From positions 1 to 51,319 of the forward strand of contig VGVE01000010.1 of assembly GCA_016874135.1 (NCBI GenBank): 51,319 bases of DNA. The letters are read 5' to 3'. The stretch is from Gammaproteobacteria bacterium. Its GTDB lineage: Bacteria > Pseudomonadota > Gammaproteobacteria > Pseudomonadales > Azotimanducaceae. Both the position numbers and the translations under genes were made by a program. Under the pieces are notes generated by a model that saw nothing but the letters and a program-made list of their open reading frames with translations, was not told the origin of the DNA and ran no database searches. This document shows positions 8,916 through 18,036 of this stretch, one piece after another; position 1 is the stretch's first letter, and each line of letters starts with the position of its first letter.

Positions 8916-10022
8916 TTGAGCGCCGACCCAGATTCAGCCAGCCAGATCGTCGACCATCAGCGCACTGGCCTCGTTCTCCTCGATCCCCGGTTGAACGTGC
9001 GCTATCTGAATCCGGCTGCGGAAAGTCTGTTCGGCCGGAGCACGGACCAGGCGGTCAGGACCGGAGTGTTTGAAGTCCTGGATGTAGACCTCGCTTCCCG
9101 ATCCGCGCTGGATCGTGCCTTGCACTCGACGGAAAGCATGACCATTCGCAAACTCGAGGTTGTGGGTCTCGACCGGGTTCCATTCCTCGCCGATATCAGC
9201 GTTCTGCCGTTGTCCGACCACAGCGGCGTTCTGCTCGAAGTGCACCCCGCCGATTCTCAAAGCCGCTTTTCTCGCGACGACCAGCTGGCCAGCCAGCAAC
9301 AGGCTTCGCAACAACTCCTGCGAGGCTTGGCACATGAGGTCAAAAATCCGCTCGGCGGAATTCGAGGAGCCGCTCAACTGCTGGAGCGGGAGTTGCCCGG
9401 CGACCATCTACGCGAGTACACCCAGATCATTCTCGAGGAAGTGGATCGGCTACGGGATCTCGTGGATCGGATGATGCGCCTGCACAGCAAACCCCGCTTC
9501 ATTGCGTGTAACGTGCACGAAGTCCTTGAGCGCGTCCTGGTGCTAGTCCGCGCTGAATACGGTGAACAGGTCGAACTCGCACGCGACTACGACCCGAGCC
9601 TCCCGGACCTGATTGCCGACCGAAACCAGCTGGTCCAGGCGTGCCTCAATGTGGTGCGCAACGCCTGCCAGGCGCTTATCAGTCCACATCGAACACGCCC
9701 TGCTGATTCACGGATTCTGGTGCGAACCCGGATTGCCCGGCAGGTAACCATCGGCAGGCATCGTCACCGCAGCGCAATCCGCGTCGACTTCGAAGACAAC
9801 GGGCCAGGCGTTGATCCTCAGCTCGCCGAACGGATCTTTCTGCCACTCATCAGCGGTCGCCCCGAAGGAAGTGGCCTGGGACTTGCATTGACGCAGACCA
9901 TCATCACCGACCATCACGGAACGATTGAATGTTCGAGCCGGCCAGGACACACCACGTTCACCATGATGCTGCCGGTCGCTCAACCCAGCGTAGCGGCGGA
10001 TTCTTTGACGGAGTCAACATGA
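8916..10022 (+). CDS. glnL: Nitrogen regulation sensor histidine kinase NtrB (GlnL)
   Basis: The protein has an N-terminal PAS-like sensor (about residues 10-110), the H-box AHEVKNPLGG with phospho-acceptor His140, an N-box NVVRNACQAL at 245-254 and glycine-rich ATP-lid motifs (DNGPG, GSGLGLAL). NtrB phosphorylates or dephosphorylates NtrC in response to PII. The frame is open from 8748, but similarity begins at about TTG 8916, giving 368 residues, near the usual 350. No good ATG exists in between, so the start is uncertain. The stop overlaps ntrC (ATGA). Confidence 0.9.
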   Translation: MSADPDSASQIVDHQRTGLVLLDPRLNVRYLNPAAESLFGRSTDQAVRTGVFEVLDVDLASRSALDRALHSTESMTIRKLEVVGLDRVPFLADISVLPLSDHSGVLLEVHPADSQSRFSRDDQLASQQQASQQLLRGLAHEVKNPLGGIRGAAQLLERELPGDHLREYTQIILEEVDRLRDLVDRMMRLHSKPRFIACNVHEVLERVLVLVRAEYGEQVELARDYDPSLPDLIADRNQLVQACLNVVRNACQALISPHRTRPADSRILVRTRIARQVTIGRHRHRSAIRVDFEDNGPGVDPQLAERIFLPLISGRPEGSGLGLALTQTIITDHHGTIECSSRPGHTTFTMMLPVAQPSVAADSLTEST

Positions 10023-11428
10023 GTGCGCAGGTCTGGGTCGTCGACGACGACCGTTCGATCCGCTGGGTGCTGGAAAAAGCCCTGGAAAAAGCCGGTATTC
10101 CGGCCAAGGTGTTTGCAAGTGCCGAAGAGGCACTTAACGCGCTTGACGAGGATTCGCCGACAGTTGTGCTCACCGACATCCGCATGCCGGGCATGGATGG
10201 CCTGGCTTTCGTAAAACGCCTGCATGAGCGTGCGCCACGATTACCGGTTGTGATCATGACCGCACACTCCGACTTGGACAGTGCCGTGCAAAGCTATCAG
10301 CACGGTGCATTTGAGTATCTGGCCAAGCCGTTTGATGTTGACGATGCGGTCGCGGTGCTGTCGCGAGCTATCGCCCATGCATCCGCCGCAGACCGGGCGG
10401 AAGATCAGACCGCCGCGCGCAACCCAGCAACGCAGACCGAGATCATCGGCCAGGCACCCGCCATGCAGGACGTGTTCCGCGCCATCGGTCGCCTCGCGGC
10501 ATCCAATGTCAGCGTGCTGATCAACGGCGCATCCGGGACCGGCAAGGAGCTGGTTGCCCGCGCCTTGCACGAACACAGCCCCCGTGCGGGAGCGTCCTTT
10601 GTGGCGCTCAACATGGCCGCCATTCCGAGCGAACTCATCGAGAGTGAACTGTTTGGTCACGAAAAAGGCGCATTTAGCGGCGCTGTTGCACGGCGCATGG
10701 GCCGCTTCGAACAGGCGCACGGAGGAACCCTCTTTCTCGATGAAATCGGAGACATGCCGGCTTCCGCACAAACCCGCCTGCTGCGGGTGTTGTCATCCGG
10801 TGAGTTCTTCAGGGTCGGTGGCCATTCTCCGGTGCAGACCGATGTCCGCATCATCGCCGCCACCCACCAAAATCTGCAGGAACTCGTCAAGGACGGTCGT
10901 TTCCGTGAAGACCTGTTCCATCGCCTGAACGTGATCCGAATCCAGTTGCCGACACTCGAACAACGCTCAGCTGACATTCCTCTTCTGGCGCGACAATTCC
11001 TCGAGAATGCAGCGCGCGAACTCAACGTCGAGGTCAAACGCCTCTCACCGGCAGCGCAAACACTCATGATGGAGTTGCCTTGGCCTGGGAACGTACGCCA
11101 GCTGGAAAACACCTGCCGCTGGCTGACTGTGATGGCGCCAGGTCAGGAAGTGCAGGTCGAAGACTTTCCGGAGGATCTCGCTCCGCGTGAACGTTCGGTC
11201 ACACCGGTACGGAGCTGGGAGACCGCGCTTTCGGATTGGGCAGTCCAGACATTGCGCACATCACCGGAGACGCGGCTGCTCGATGTCGCATTGCCAATCT
11301 TTGAGCGCACCGTGATTCAGGCCGCACTCGAACAAACCGGTGGTCGTAAAAAAGACGCGGCCGTACTACTCGGTTGGGGCCGTAACACGCTGACGCGGAA
11401 AATGCAGGAACTGGACATGCCTGATTGA
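10019..11428 (+). CDS. glnG: Nitrogen regulation response regulator NtrC (GlnG)
   Basis: The 469-residue sigma-54 activator has a receiver domain (acidic D9-D11, phospho-Asp53, T81, K103), an AAA+ domain with Walker A GASGTGKE at 170-177, and a C-terminal Fis-type helix-turn-helix. It remodels sigma-54 holoenzyme at nitrogen-responsive promoters such as glnA. ATG 10019 overlaps the ntrB stop by 4 bp. The sigma-54-contacting loop, normally GAFTGA, is GAFSGA at 217-222, a conservative but uncommon change at the key threonine. Confidence 0.95.
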   Translation: MSAQVWVVDDDRSIRWVLEKALEKAGIPAKVFASAEEALNALDEDSPTVVLTDIRMPGMDGLAFVKRLHERAPRLPVVIMTAHSDLDSAVQSYQHGAFEYLAKPFDVDDAVAVLSRAIAHASAADRAEDQTAARNPATQTEIIGQAPAMQDVFRAIGRLAASNVSVLINGASGTGKELVARALHEHSPRAGASFVALNMAAIPSELIESELFGHEKGAFSGAVARRMGRFEQAHGGTLFLDEIGDMPASAQTRLLRVLSSGEFFRVGGHSPVQTDVRIIAATHQNLQELVKDGRFREDLFHRLNVIRIQLPTLEQRSADIPLLARQFLENAARELNVEVKRLSPAAQTLMMELPWPGNVRQLENTCRWLTVMAPGQEVQVEDFPEDLAPRERSVTPVRSWETALSDWAVQTLRTSPETRLLDVALPIFERTVIQAALEQTGGRKKDAAVLLGWGRNTLTRKMQELDMPD

Positions 11429-11474
11429 ATCGGCAACCCTCGCTTCGATCTTCACTGCTTCTGCATCCCGATAC

Positions 11475-11945
11475 ATGTTTGACGTGATCCTGTTCCAGCC
11501 GGAGATTCCGCCGAACACCGGCAACGTCATCCGGCTCTGTGCAAACACCGGGACACGCCTGCACCTGATTCGCCCGCTTGGTTTCGATTGGTCGGATCGC
11601 AAACTCAAACGCGCTGGCCTCGACTATCACGAGTGGGCGCACGTCCTACTGCACGACAGTCTCGATGCCTGCCTCGAGACCGTCGCCTGCCGTTCACGTG
11701 TTTTTGCGTTCACCACAAAGGGACAGACTGCGCACCACCAGATCCGTTTCGTTCCAGGCGATGCGCTTCTGTTTGGCCCAGAGACCAGCGGCCTCCCATC
11801 TGATGTGCTGGCGACCTTCACCGTTGAACAGACTCTGCGGATCCCGATGCAGCCGGCCATGCGCAGCCTCAACCTCTCCAACGCCGTAGCGGTTGCCGTT
11901 TACGAGGCCTGGCGCCAGAACGAATTCATCCTGCAACCAAAATAG
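11475..11945 (+). CDS. trmL: tRNA (cytidine/uridine-34 2'-O-)methyltransferase TrmL
   Basis: The 156-residue protein is a minimal SPOUT methyltransferase. It starts MFDVILFQPEIPPNTGN, with the family's N-terminal Asn-rich loop, and contains FGPETSGLP and the C-terminal knot sequence IPM-x-RSLNLSNAVAV. TrmL methylates the wobble ribose of tRNA-Leu isoacceptors using SAM. Length matches the 157-residue E. coli enzyme. It begins 46 bp after ntrC and is convergent with secB. Confidence 0.95.
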   Translation: MFDVILFQPEIPPNTGNVIRLCANTGTRLHLIRPLGFDWSDRKLKRAGLDYHEWAHVLLHDSLDACLETVACRSRVFAFTTKGQTAHHQIRFVPGDALLFGPETSGLPSDVLATFTVEQTLRIPMQPAMRSLNLSNAVAVAVYEAWRQNEFILQPK

Positions 11946-11976
11946 CTGCAGGCGCCCGCGCGACTCACTTCAAATG

Positions 11977-12471
11977 TCAGTGTTTGATTTCGCCCGGTTC
12001 TTTGCCTGCCTGTTGAGCCTGTCGCTCGGCCACAGCCTGGCGGAAAAGCGCATCAAAATTCACCGGTGCAAGATGCAATGCAGGGAAGCCACCTTTGACC
12101 ACCAGGTTATCGACGGTTTCACGCAAGTAGGGGAAAAGTGTCGTTGGACAGACAGTGCCCAGGGCCATCTGCAGCATGTCGCCGGAGAGACCCTGGATGA
12201 AAAACAGCCCGGCCTGCTGCACTTCAACGATAAATGCCGTCTTGCCATTGGCGCGTTTCGCCCGGATCGTGCCACTCAGGACCACTTCGAACCGGCTGCT
12301 CGGCCCGGTGTTTGCCTTGGTGCCAATGTCGACATTGATCTCCGGCTTCCACTCTTCGCCAAAAACGTCCGGAGTGCCGGGTGACTCAAACGACGAATCC
12401 TTGAGATAGATCCGCTCCAGACGAACCTGGGGCTGGGGATTGTTCGGATTGTTTGCCGCCTGTTCGCTCAC
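11977..12471 (-). CDS. secB: Protein-export chaperone SecB
   Basis: The 164-residue acidic protein matches SecB, the tetrameric cytosolic chaperone that holds preproteins unfolded for SecA. Visible family blocks are RIYLKDSSFESP near the N-terminus and the core with LFPYLRETVDNLVVKGGFP. The C-terminus is a Gln/Ala-rich tail. It overlaps the upstream rhodanese-like gene by 4 bp on the minus strand, the usual secB/yibN neighbourhood, although grxC, often between them, is absent here. Confidence 0.96.
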   Translation of the reverse strand: MSEQAANNPNNPQPQVRLERIYLKDSSFESPGTPDVFGEEWKPEINVDIGTKANTGPSSRFEVVLSGTIRAKRANGKTAFIVEVQQAGLFFIQGLSGDMLQMALGTVCPTTLFPYLRETVDNLVVKGGFPALHLAPVNFDALFRQAVAERQAQQAGKEPGEIKH

Positions 12472-12884
12472 GCCCGCACCACCGGCAGATTTTCACTCCG
12501 CCATTGCATGTACCCACCCGTGAGACGACTGACATTGGTGAAGCCGTTCTTCCGCAAAACGTTGCCGGCAGCGCCGGCGTGTTGGCCCATACGACACACC
12601 AGGACCACCGGCTTTTCCTTGTACTTCTGCAACTCTGTAACCCGACCTTCGAGATTGACGTAGGGCAGATTGAGCGACCCGAACAGATGACCTTGCTCGA
12701 ACTCTTTCTTGTCGCGCAGATCGACGATCACCGCATCTTCGCGATTCACGAGATCGACCAGTTGCTGTGCGGTCACCCCCTTGCCGCCACGGTTCATCTC
12801 GTTGCGGATGAACAGGGCAAGGAAAACCAGAAAGGTGCCGGCAAGAATGAAGTGGTTGCCAATGAACTCGAAGAACTGTTCCAT
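12468..12884 (-). CDS. yibN: Membrane-anchored rhodanese-like protein (YibN type)
   Basis: The 138-residue protein has one N-terminal membrane helix (about 10-27) and a rhodanese domain with the DLRDKKEFEQGH block and catalytic Cys97 in the loop VCRMGQHAG. Such proteins are potential sulfurtransferases facing the cytoplasm or periplasm; for YibN the physiological substrate is uncertain. It precedes secB with a 4-bp overlap, suggesting translational coupling. ATG 12884 gives the helix close to the N-terminus as expected. Confidence 0.92.
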   Translation of the reverse strand: MEQFFEFIGNHFILAGTFLVFLALFIRNEMNRGGKGVTAQQLVDLVNREDAVIVDLRDKKEFEQGHLFGSLNLPYVNLEGRVTELQKYKEKPVVLVCRMGQHAGAAGNVLRKNGFTNVSRLTGGYMQWRSENLPVVRA

Positions 12885-13016
12885 GCAAGTCGTGCGCCCA
12901 GGGAAAACGGCGGGCGATTATAGAGACAGTTGGGCTTCTCTGGCTTGCTCCAGCTATCGGGCAGTACCACCCTGGCCTTGGTGTTGGCATCTTCTGGCAA
13001 TCTACAGGAGGGGAAC

Positions 13017-13546
13017 ATGACTGGCAGTTCGGCTCTCGGCGCCCTGGTCGCAGGCGTAGCACTCTTTTTCTTCGGGTTCCTGTATGGGCAGTTAACCCAC
13101 TTCCTTACCAGTCCTAGTAGCCGCTGGAGAATCCAGCAGAGGTGTAGGCCGCGGCGAAAGGCCACTTTCCCAACAACGGAATGTACGGTGTACCGGGACC
13201 CGGCAACGATGCCGAAGCCGTGGAACTGCTGAAAACCGGCCCGTCACTGTTTGTTTCTATCCAGCACTCCCGGGCGGCGCCCGGAAATCCGGTGGAAATG
13301 GCAAAGGGGTTGTTACACAACATCGCCAGCGCGCTCCTGCTCGTCTTTTTCTTCAAGCTCGCCCCGGGCCTGGCCAGCTGGAGGGGTGGGCTCGCATTGG
13401 GCGTGTGCGCTGCGTTTGTAATTAACGGCAGCGAAGTGATCTGGTGGCAACAACCCGTCGGTTGGATCATTCACCAGGCTCTGTACTACGTTCTGTACTT
13501 TGTAATCGCCGCGGCCATCCTGAACCGTTTCACCCGCTCGCCCTGA
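13017..13546 (+). pseudogene. Broken small membrane protein (frameshift plus three TAG codons)
   Basis: ATG 13017 follows a strong AGGAGGGG and encodes M-T-G-S-S-A-L-G then a hydrophobic helix ending FFFGFLY. From about 13082 the continuing sense (W-A-V-N-P-L-P-Y-Q) is in the next frame, interrupted by TAG TAG at 13115-13120 and TAG at 13145-13147. It then stays open through H-F-P-N-N-G-M-Y-G-V-P-G-P-G and two more membrane segments to 13546. The pattern resembles small conserved membrane proteins of unknown function with an N-terminal helix and an H-F-P-x-x-G-x-Y-x-x-P loop. The open part from ATG 13181 (121 residues) could still be made. Decay or sequence error are both possible. Confidence 0.65.
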
Positions 13547-13648
13547 GTCGCTCCCAACACACCGGAAGCGACAATGAGACACCCGTCCGCGGGCAGCCGG
13601 ACCCATGGTGTAGAATGCCGCCCGCTCAAACCGTAATCGGTAGTACGC

Positions 13649-15202
13649 ATGCGCAAAGTGAGCCTTCTGGTCATTCTGGACGGGTTTGGTCACCAAGAGC
13701 CTGGACCTGACAACGCCATCCATCTCGCCCGGACACCCAACCTTGATCGCCTGCTTCGAGACCATCCGCATACGCTGATCTCGGGCAGCGGACTCGACGT
13801 GGGTTTGCCCGACGGACAGATGGGCAACTCGGAAGTGGGCCATATGCATCTTGGCGCGGGTCGGGTGGTTTATCAGGATTTCACGCGCATCAATCGGGCG
13901 ATCGAGCAGAACGAACTGGTCCGCAATCGCGCGATCGTCGAAACCTTCGACAAACTGAAGACCAACGGCGGCGCCTTGCACGTGATGGGGCTGCTGTCTC
14001 CCGGTGGTGTACACAGCCATGAAGACCAGATCTTTGCGGCGTTACGAATCGCCAAGGATGCCGGCCTCTCCAAGGTCTACCTGCACGCGTTCCTCGATGG
14101 CAGGGATACACCACCGAAGAGCGCCGCTGCATCTCTCGAAGCCGCAGAGCGCCTGTTCGCCGAACTCGGCAACGGTCAGGTGGCCAGCATCTGCGGTCGT
14201 TACTTCGCGATGGATCGCGACAAGCGCTGGGATCGCCAGGAGCGCGCCTATAACCTCCTGGTTCGTGGCGAAGCACCATTCCATGCGGATAACGCCGTAG
14301 CTGGCCTGGAGCTCGCCTACGCCCGCAGTGAGACAGACGAGTTCGTGCAACCCACTGCCATCCATCCCGCCGGAACCATACCGGTGCGTATGCTGGATGG
14401 AGACGCGGTGATCTTCATGAACTTCCGCGCCGACCGTGTGCGACAAATCACGCGCGCGATCCTCAATCCCCAGTTTGATGGCTTCCAGCGGCAGAGCACT
14501 GTCAGGCTTTCGAATTTCGTGATGCTGACGCGATACGCGGACGACATCCAGACGGCTTGCGCGTTCGATACTCCCGTACTTCGCAATACGCTCGGGGAAT
14601 ACCTCGCGGAACTGCGCAAGACGCAACTGCGCGTCGCCGAAACGGAAAAGTACGCACACGTCACGTTCTTCTTCTCTGGCGGCCGTGAAGAGCCCTTCGC
14701 CGGCGAGGACCGTGTTCTGATCCCGTCCCCGAACGTTGCAACCTATGATCTCGCTCCGGAAATGAGCGCCGGTGCGGTCACGGATGCGATCGTCGCAGCA
14801 GTTCAGGCAGGCAAACATGACGTCATCATCGCCAACTACGCCAATGGCGACATGGTGGGTCATACCGGTGTCTTGCCTGCGGCCATCAAGGCAGTGGAAA
14901 AACTCGATGAATCTCTCGGGCGCATCATGGCAGCCGTAGATGCCACAGGCAGCCAAATGCTCATCACGGCGGACCACGGCAACTGCGAACAAATGCTTGA
15001 CCACGAGAGCGGACAACCCCACACGGCGCATACCTGCGAGCCTGTTCCACTCATTTACTACGGATCGCAGGCCCTGACCTTCAAATCTGGCGGTTCATTG
15101 AAGGATGTTGCGCCGACACTGCTCGACCTCATGCACATCGAACAGCCGGAAGAGATGAACGGCGATTCACTCGCGACGATCCGCGCGAGGCAAAGCGCCT
15201 GA
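13649..15202 (+). CDS. gpmI: 2,3-bisphosphoglycerate-independent phosphoglycerate mutase
   Basis: The 517-residue enzyme interconverts 3- and 2-phosphoglycerate in glycolysis and is Mn-dependent. It has the metal-binding Asp11 in VILDGFG and the phospho-serine Ser61 in GQMGNSEVGH. The downstream metal site NYANGDMVGHTG and the ITADHGNCE block near the C-terminus are also present. Length matches the roughly 514-residue family. It opens the gpmI-envC-ctpA cluster. A -10-like TAGAAT at 13611 may mark its promoter, but I see no convincing -35. Confidence 0.97.
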   Translation: MRKVSLLVILDGFGHQEPGPDNAIHLARTPNLDRLLRDHPHTLISGSGLDVGLPDGQMGNSEVGHMHLGAGRVVYQDFTRINRAIEQNELVRNRAIVETFDKLKTNGGALHVMGLLSPGGVHSHEDQIFAALRIAKDAGLSKVYLHAFLDGRDTPPKSAAASLEAAERLFAELGNGQVASICGRYFAMDRDKRWDRQERAYNLLVRGEAPFHADNAVAGLELAYARSETDEFVQPTAIHPAGTIPVRMLDGDAVIFMNFRADRVRQITRAILNPQFDGFQRQSTVRLSNFVMLTRYADDIQTACAFDTPVLRNTLGEYLAELRKTQLRVAETEKYAHVTFFFSGGREEPFAGEDRVLIPSPNVATYDLAPEMSAGAVTDAIVAAVQAGKHDVIIANYANGDMVGHTGVLPAAIKAVEKLDESLGRIMAAVDATGSQMLITADHGNCEQMLDHESGQPHTAHTCEPVPLIYYGSQALTFKSGGSLKDVAPTLLDLMHIEQPEEMNGDSLATIRARQSA

Positions 15203-15205
15203 CCG

Positions 15206-16357
15206 GTGGGCCATCTTCGGGTTCAGGTACGAACTCAGTGTGTCAGTGCGTTGATCGCGCTGACGCTGTGGCTGCCCCAGGCGTCGGCACTTTCGGATCG
15301 GGAACGCGCTGATTCGAAGCTGAAGTCCATCGTTGCTGAACTCAATCAGCTCGATCAGTGGATTGATGATGCAGAACGCAGGCATGCCGGCCTGCAGAAG
15401 GATATCGCCAGGCACGATCACCGGGTTGCAGACAATTCCCGCGCACTTGCCGCCACTGACGCCGCACTCGCCGCAAGCGAGGCTTCCATTGATAAACTGA
15501 GGTTCGAGCGGCGCGAGCTGGAAAAACAGAAAGATGCCCAAGCATCCCGCATCGCCTCGCACGTGAACACCGCCTACCGTTTGCAGCGCCAGGATGTCTT
15601 TCGAGCGTTCCTGAACAACGAAGTCCCCGCCGATATTGATCGCATGCTGCGTTATCACCGCTACTTCAGCGATGCACGGATGGAATCCATGCGCTCGTTC
15701 CAGGTGACGCTCACTGCGCTTAACAGCAACCAACAGAATCTCGAAGCCGAACAACAAGCGCTGGCGGCACGCCGCGAAGAGTTGCATGCCAACCAGACGT
15801 CCCTCGAGTCGAGCCGCTCCGAACGGAGCACCCTGATCAAGACGCTCAGCAGGGACATGGCGAACAAGCTCGCACGGCAAAAGCAGCTGACCGCTGACCG
15901 GAAGCGTCTCGAAAAACTGCTGACAGAACTGTCACGCCGCGTACGGGAACAGACCAGTACGGACTTCGCTCGACGCAAGGGCAGCCTGCCAATTCCCGTG
16001 AGCGGCAATACGGTGTACCGCTATGGCACCCCGCGGGCTGACGGTCGGCTGCGCTGGGAAGGCATGGTGTATCGCTCCAATCGCGGCACACCGGTGCATG
16101 CCGTGCATCGGGGTACGGTGGTCTTTGCCAACTGGCTGCGCGGATTCGGCATGCTGACGATCATCGATCATGGCAGCGGATTTCTGACCCTGTACGGCTA
16201 TGTTGACGACCTGCTCAAGACCGAAGGCGATGTGGTGGAGAGCGGTGAAATTATTGCCCATGCCGGGCAGAGTGGCGGCCAGACCTTCGATGGGGTGTAC
16301 TTTGAAATACGCCACCGGGGCGTTGCCGTCGACCCGAGGCCCTGGCTCAAAAAATAG
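15206..16357 (+). CDS. envC: Murein hydrolase activator EnvC-like protein
   Basis: The 383-residue protein has a signal peptide (about 1-28, cleaved near Q-A-S-A-L), a long coiled-coil region (about 30-260) and a C-terminal LytM/M23 domain. The LytM domain is degenerate: the usual HxH zinc motif near the end reads VYFEIR, as expected for EnvC, which activates the division amidases AmiA/B instead of hydrolysing peptidoglycan. The start is GTG 15206, only 3 bp after gpmI. It is followed by ctpA in the conserved order. Confidence 0.92.
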   Translation: MGHLRVQVRTQCVSALIALTLWLPQASALSDRERADSKLKSIVAELNQLDQWIDDAERRHAGLQKDIARHDHRVADNSRALAATDAALAASEASIDKLRFERRELEKQKDAQASRIASHVNTAYRLQRQDVFRAFLNNEVPADIDRMLRYHRYFSDARMESMRSFQVTLTALNSNQQNLEAEQQALAARREELHANQTSLESSRSERSTLIKTLSRDMANKLARQKQLTADRKRLEKLLTELSRRVREQTSTDFARRKGSLPIPVSGNTVYRYGTPRADGRLRWEGMVYRSNRGTPVHAVHRGTVVFANWLRGFGMLTIIDHGSGFLTLYGYVDDLLKTEGDVVESGEIIAHAGQSGGQTFDGVYFEIRHRGVAVDPRPWLKK

Positions 16358-16397
16358 GTAACTCGATCCGCCGAACCTGCTCTGCCACACTCCTCGC

Positions 16398-17555
16398 ATG
16401 TTCGGACGCATAACCAATCTGCTCCTGATGACACTGGTGATGCTGGGGGGCGTCATCGGCGGGGTTCTGCTCGCCCGGGAGTTCCCTCTCGGAGCGCTCA
16501 GCCAAAAAGACATCTCACGGCTGAGCGGGACAATGTCCTGGGTGGCTGGAAACTACGTAGATCCCGTCGAGAGCACGACTCTCGTCGACTACGCCCTCGA
16601 GGGTCTATTTGAGCGACTTGACCCGCACTCGCAATATCTCGACCCGGTTTCGATGCGTGACCTCCGCTCTGAAGCGCACGGCCACTATGCGGGAATCGGT
16701 ATCGAGCTCTCGTTGATCGACGGCTGGTTCACGGTTACCCGCGTCATGTCTGGCTCACCGGCAGAACGCGCCGCCATCACGGTCGATGACCGGATTACAA
16801 ATGTAAACGGCCACTCGCTCAGAACCCTCAGAATCAACGACGTAAAACGCATGCTGCGTGGAGTCGCCGGTACCGAGGTCACACTCATTGTCGTCCGGGA
16901 TGGCGAAGATCGTATCGAATTGAAGCTCGCCCGCGAGCGCATCACACTAGACTCGGTCAAGGCCTCACTTCCGCTGCGTGGCATTCCACTGTTGCAGGTG
17001 CGCGTTTTTCACGAACACACCGCGCGTGAAATTCGCACCGCGATCGAGGCAGAGCGAACCGCCAGCGGTGAGCTTCAGGGGTTGTTGCTCGACTTCCGCG
17101 GCAACCCGGGAGGACTACTACCTTCAGCTGTTGCCGTGGCAGACCTTTTTCTGGACGGTGGGCTGATCGTTCGCACCGCAGGTCGAGATCAACAGAGTCA
17201 CTCGGAACACAGTGCGACGCAGGGCGACGTGCTGGCGGGATTGCCGATAGGAATCCTCATCGATGAGCGCACAGCCTCAGCTGCCGAGGTGGTCGCTGCG
17301 GCACTTCAGGATCATCAGCGGGCAATTTTGTTCGGGACACGCAGCCACGGCAAAGGTTCAGTCCAAACGCTTTTTGCCGAGCCTGGTCAACGAGGCGTCA
17401 AGCTGACCACAGCCCGCTACGTCGCGCCTTCCGGGCGGAGCATCGACGGTATCGGCATAGAACCCGACGTGATCTGGCACGGTGAATATGACGCTTTGCC
17501 GGCGCACGCCAATCAATACCTGATCGATACCGGCGGCGATAAGGCTGCCCCGTAA
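16398..17555 (+). CDS. ctpA: Carboxy-terminal processing protease, S41 family
   Basis: The 385-residue protein has an N-terminal membrane/signal segment (about 7-25), a PDZ domain (about 98-185) and an S41 protease core. The catalytic dyad is visible: Ser294 in DERTASAAE and Lys319 in SHGKGS. It processes periplasmic substrates at their C-termini. It sits 40 bp after envC, in the conserved gpmI-envC-ctpA arrangement. It is shorter than the E. coli Prc type and belongs to the CtpA/CtpB-length group. Confidence 0.95.
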   Translation: MFGRITNLLLMTLVMLGGVIGGVLLAREFPLGALSQKDISRLSGTMSWVAGNYVDPVESTTLVDYALEGLFERLDPHSQYLDPVSMRDLRSEAHGHYAGIGIELSLIDGWFTVTRVMSGSPAERAAITVDDRITNVNGHSLRTLRINDVKRMLRGVAGTEVTLIVVRDGEDRIELKLARERITLDSVKASLPLRGIPLLQVRVFHEHTAREIRTAIEAERTASGELQGLLLDFRGNPGGLLPSAVAVADLFLDGGLIVRTAGRDQQSHSEHSATQGDVLAGLPIGILIDERTASAAEVVAAALQDHQRAILFGTRSHGKGSVQTLFAEPGQRGVKLTTARYVAPSGRSIDGIGIEPDVIWHGEYDALPAHANQYLIDTGGDKAAP

Positions 17556-17649
17556 GTATTGGTTCCAGCCTCGGTTTTTCATGGGATTGCTGGCCGACAC
17601 CAATGCGTGGAAACTCGCCAGCTTCCTGATTCGGGCTCAATAACAACCC

Positions 17650-17967
17650 ATGACAAATGTATACACACGCACGATCACGGCCGCATCACTCGCTGAGAAT
17701 AGCAGCCAGAGTGTGGACATCGACGGTACCAGCGTGCTGCTTTGCCGCTCGGGGGGTGAGTACTTTGCCGTCAAGAACCAGTGCACACATCAGGACGCGC
17801 CTCTGTTGGGTGGCCGGGTCAGGAATCGCATGGTGTCCTGTCCACTGCACGGGATGCGCTATGAACTCGCCACCGGCAAACCGTTCGGGCAACTCTCCCA
17901 TGTACCCCTCGCGACCTACCCGGTGCGCATCGTTGACGGGTTCATCGAGATCGCAGTCGCGACCTGA
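17650..17967 (+). CDS. Rieske [2Fe-2S] ferredoxin-type protein
   Basis: The 105-residue protein is a single Rieske domain with both cluster-binding boxes, CTH at 45-47 (C45, H47) and CPLH at 64-67 (C64, H67). It resembles the NirD/biphenyl-dioxygenase ferredoxin class, which passes electrons to an oxygenase or reductase. No oxygenase partner lies nearby. Its position with the following VOC gene, between ctpA and the yibQ remnant, looks like an insertion into an otherwise conserved block. Confidence 0.9.
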   Translation: MTNVYTRTITAASLAENSSQSVDIDGTSVLLCRSGGEYFAVKNQCTHQDAPLLGGRVRNRMVSCPLHGMRYELATGKPFGQLSHVPLATYPVRIVDGFIEIAVAT

Positions 17968-18036
17968 CAACGCCAACGCCTTGTACGCAGATGGGCGGTA
18001 TGCCTACGATTCACAGATCCATTCCGGAGCAAGACC

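Noticed and set aside
13115..13147. TAG recoding (e.g. pyrrolysine or suppressor) to explain in-frame stops
   Set aside because: xthA ends with TAG and a frameshift is also present in the same gene, so simple decay or sequence error is more likely.
14042..15031. 329-residue minus-strand ORF
   Set aside because: It lies wholly antisense to gpmI, whose reading frame carries all expected motifs, so this is a composition shadow.
16010..16357. EnvC as an active LytM endopeptidase
   Set aside because: The HxH zinc motif is replaced by VYFEIR, so the protein is read as an amidase activator.
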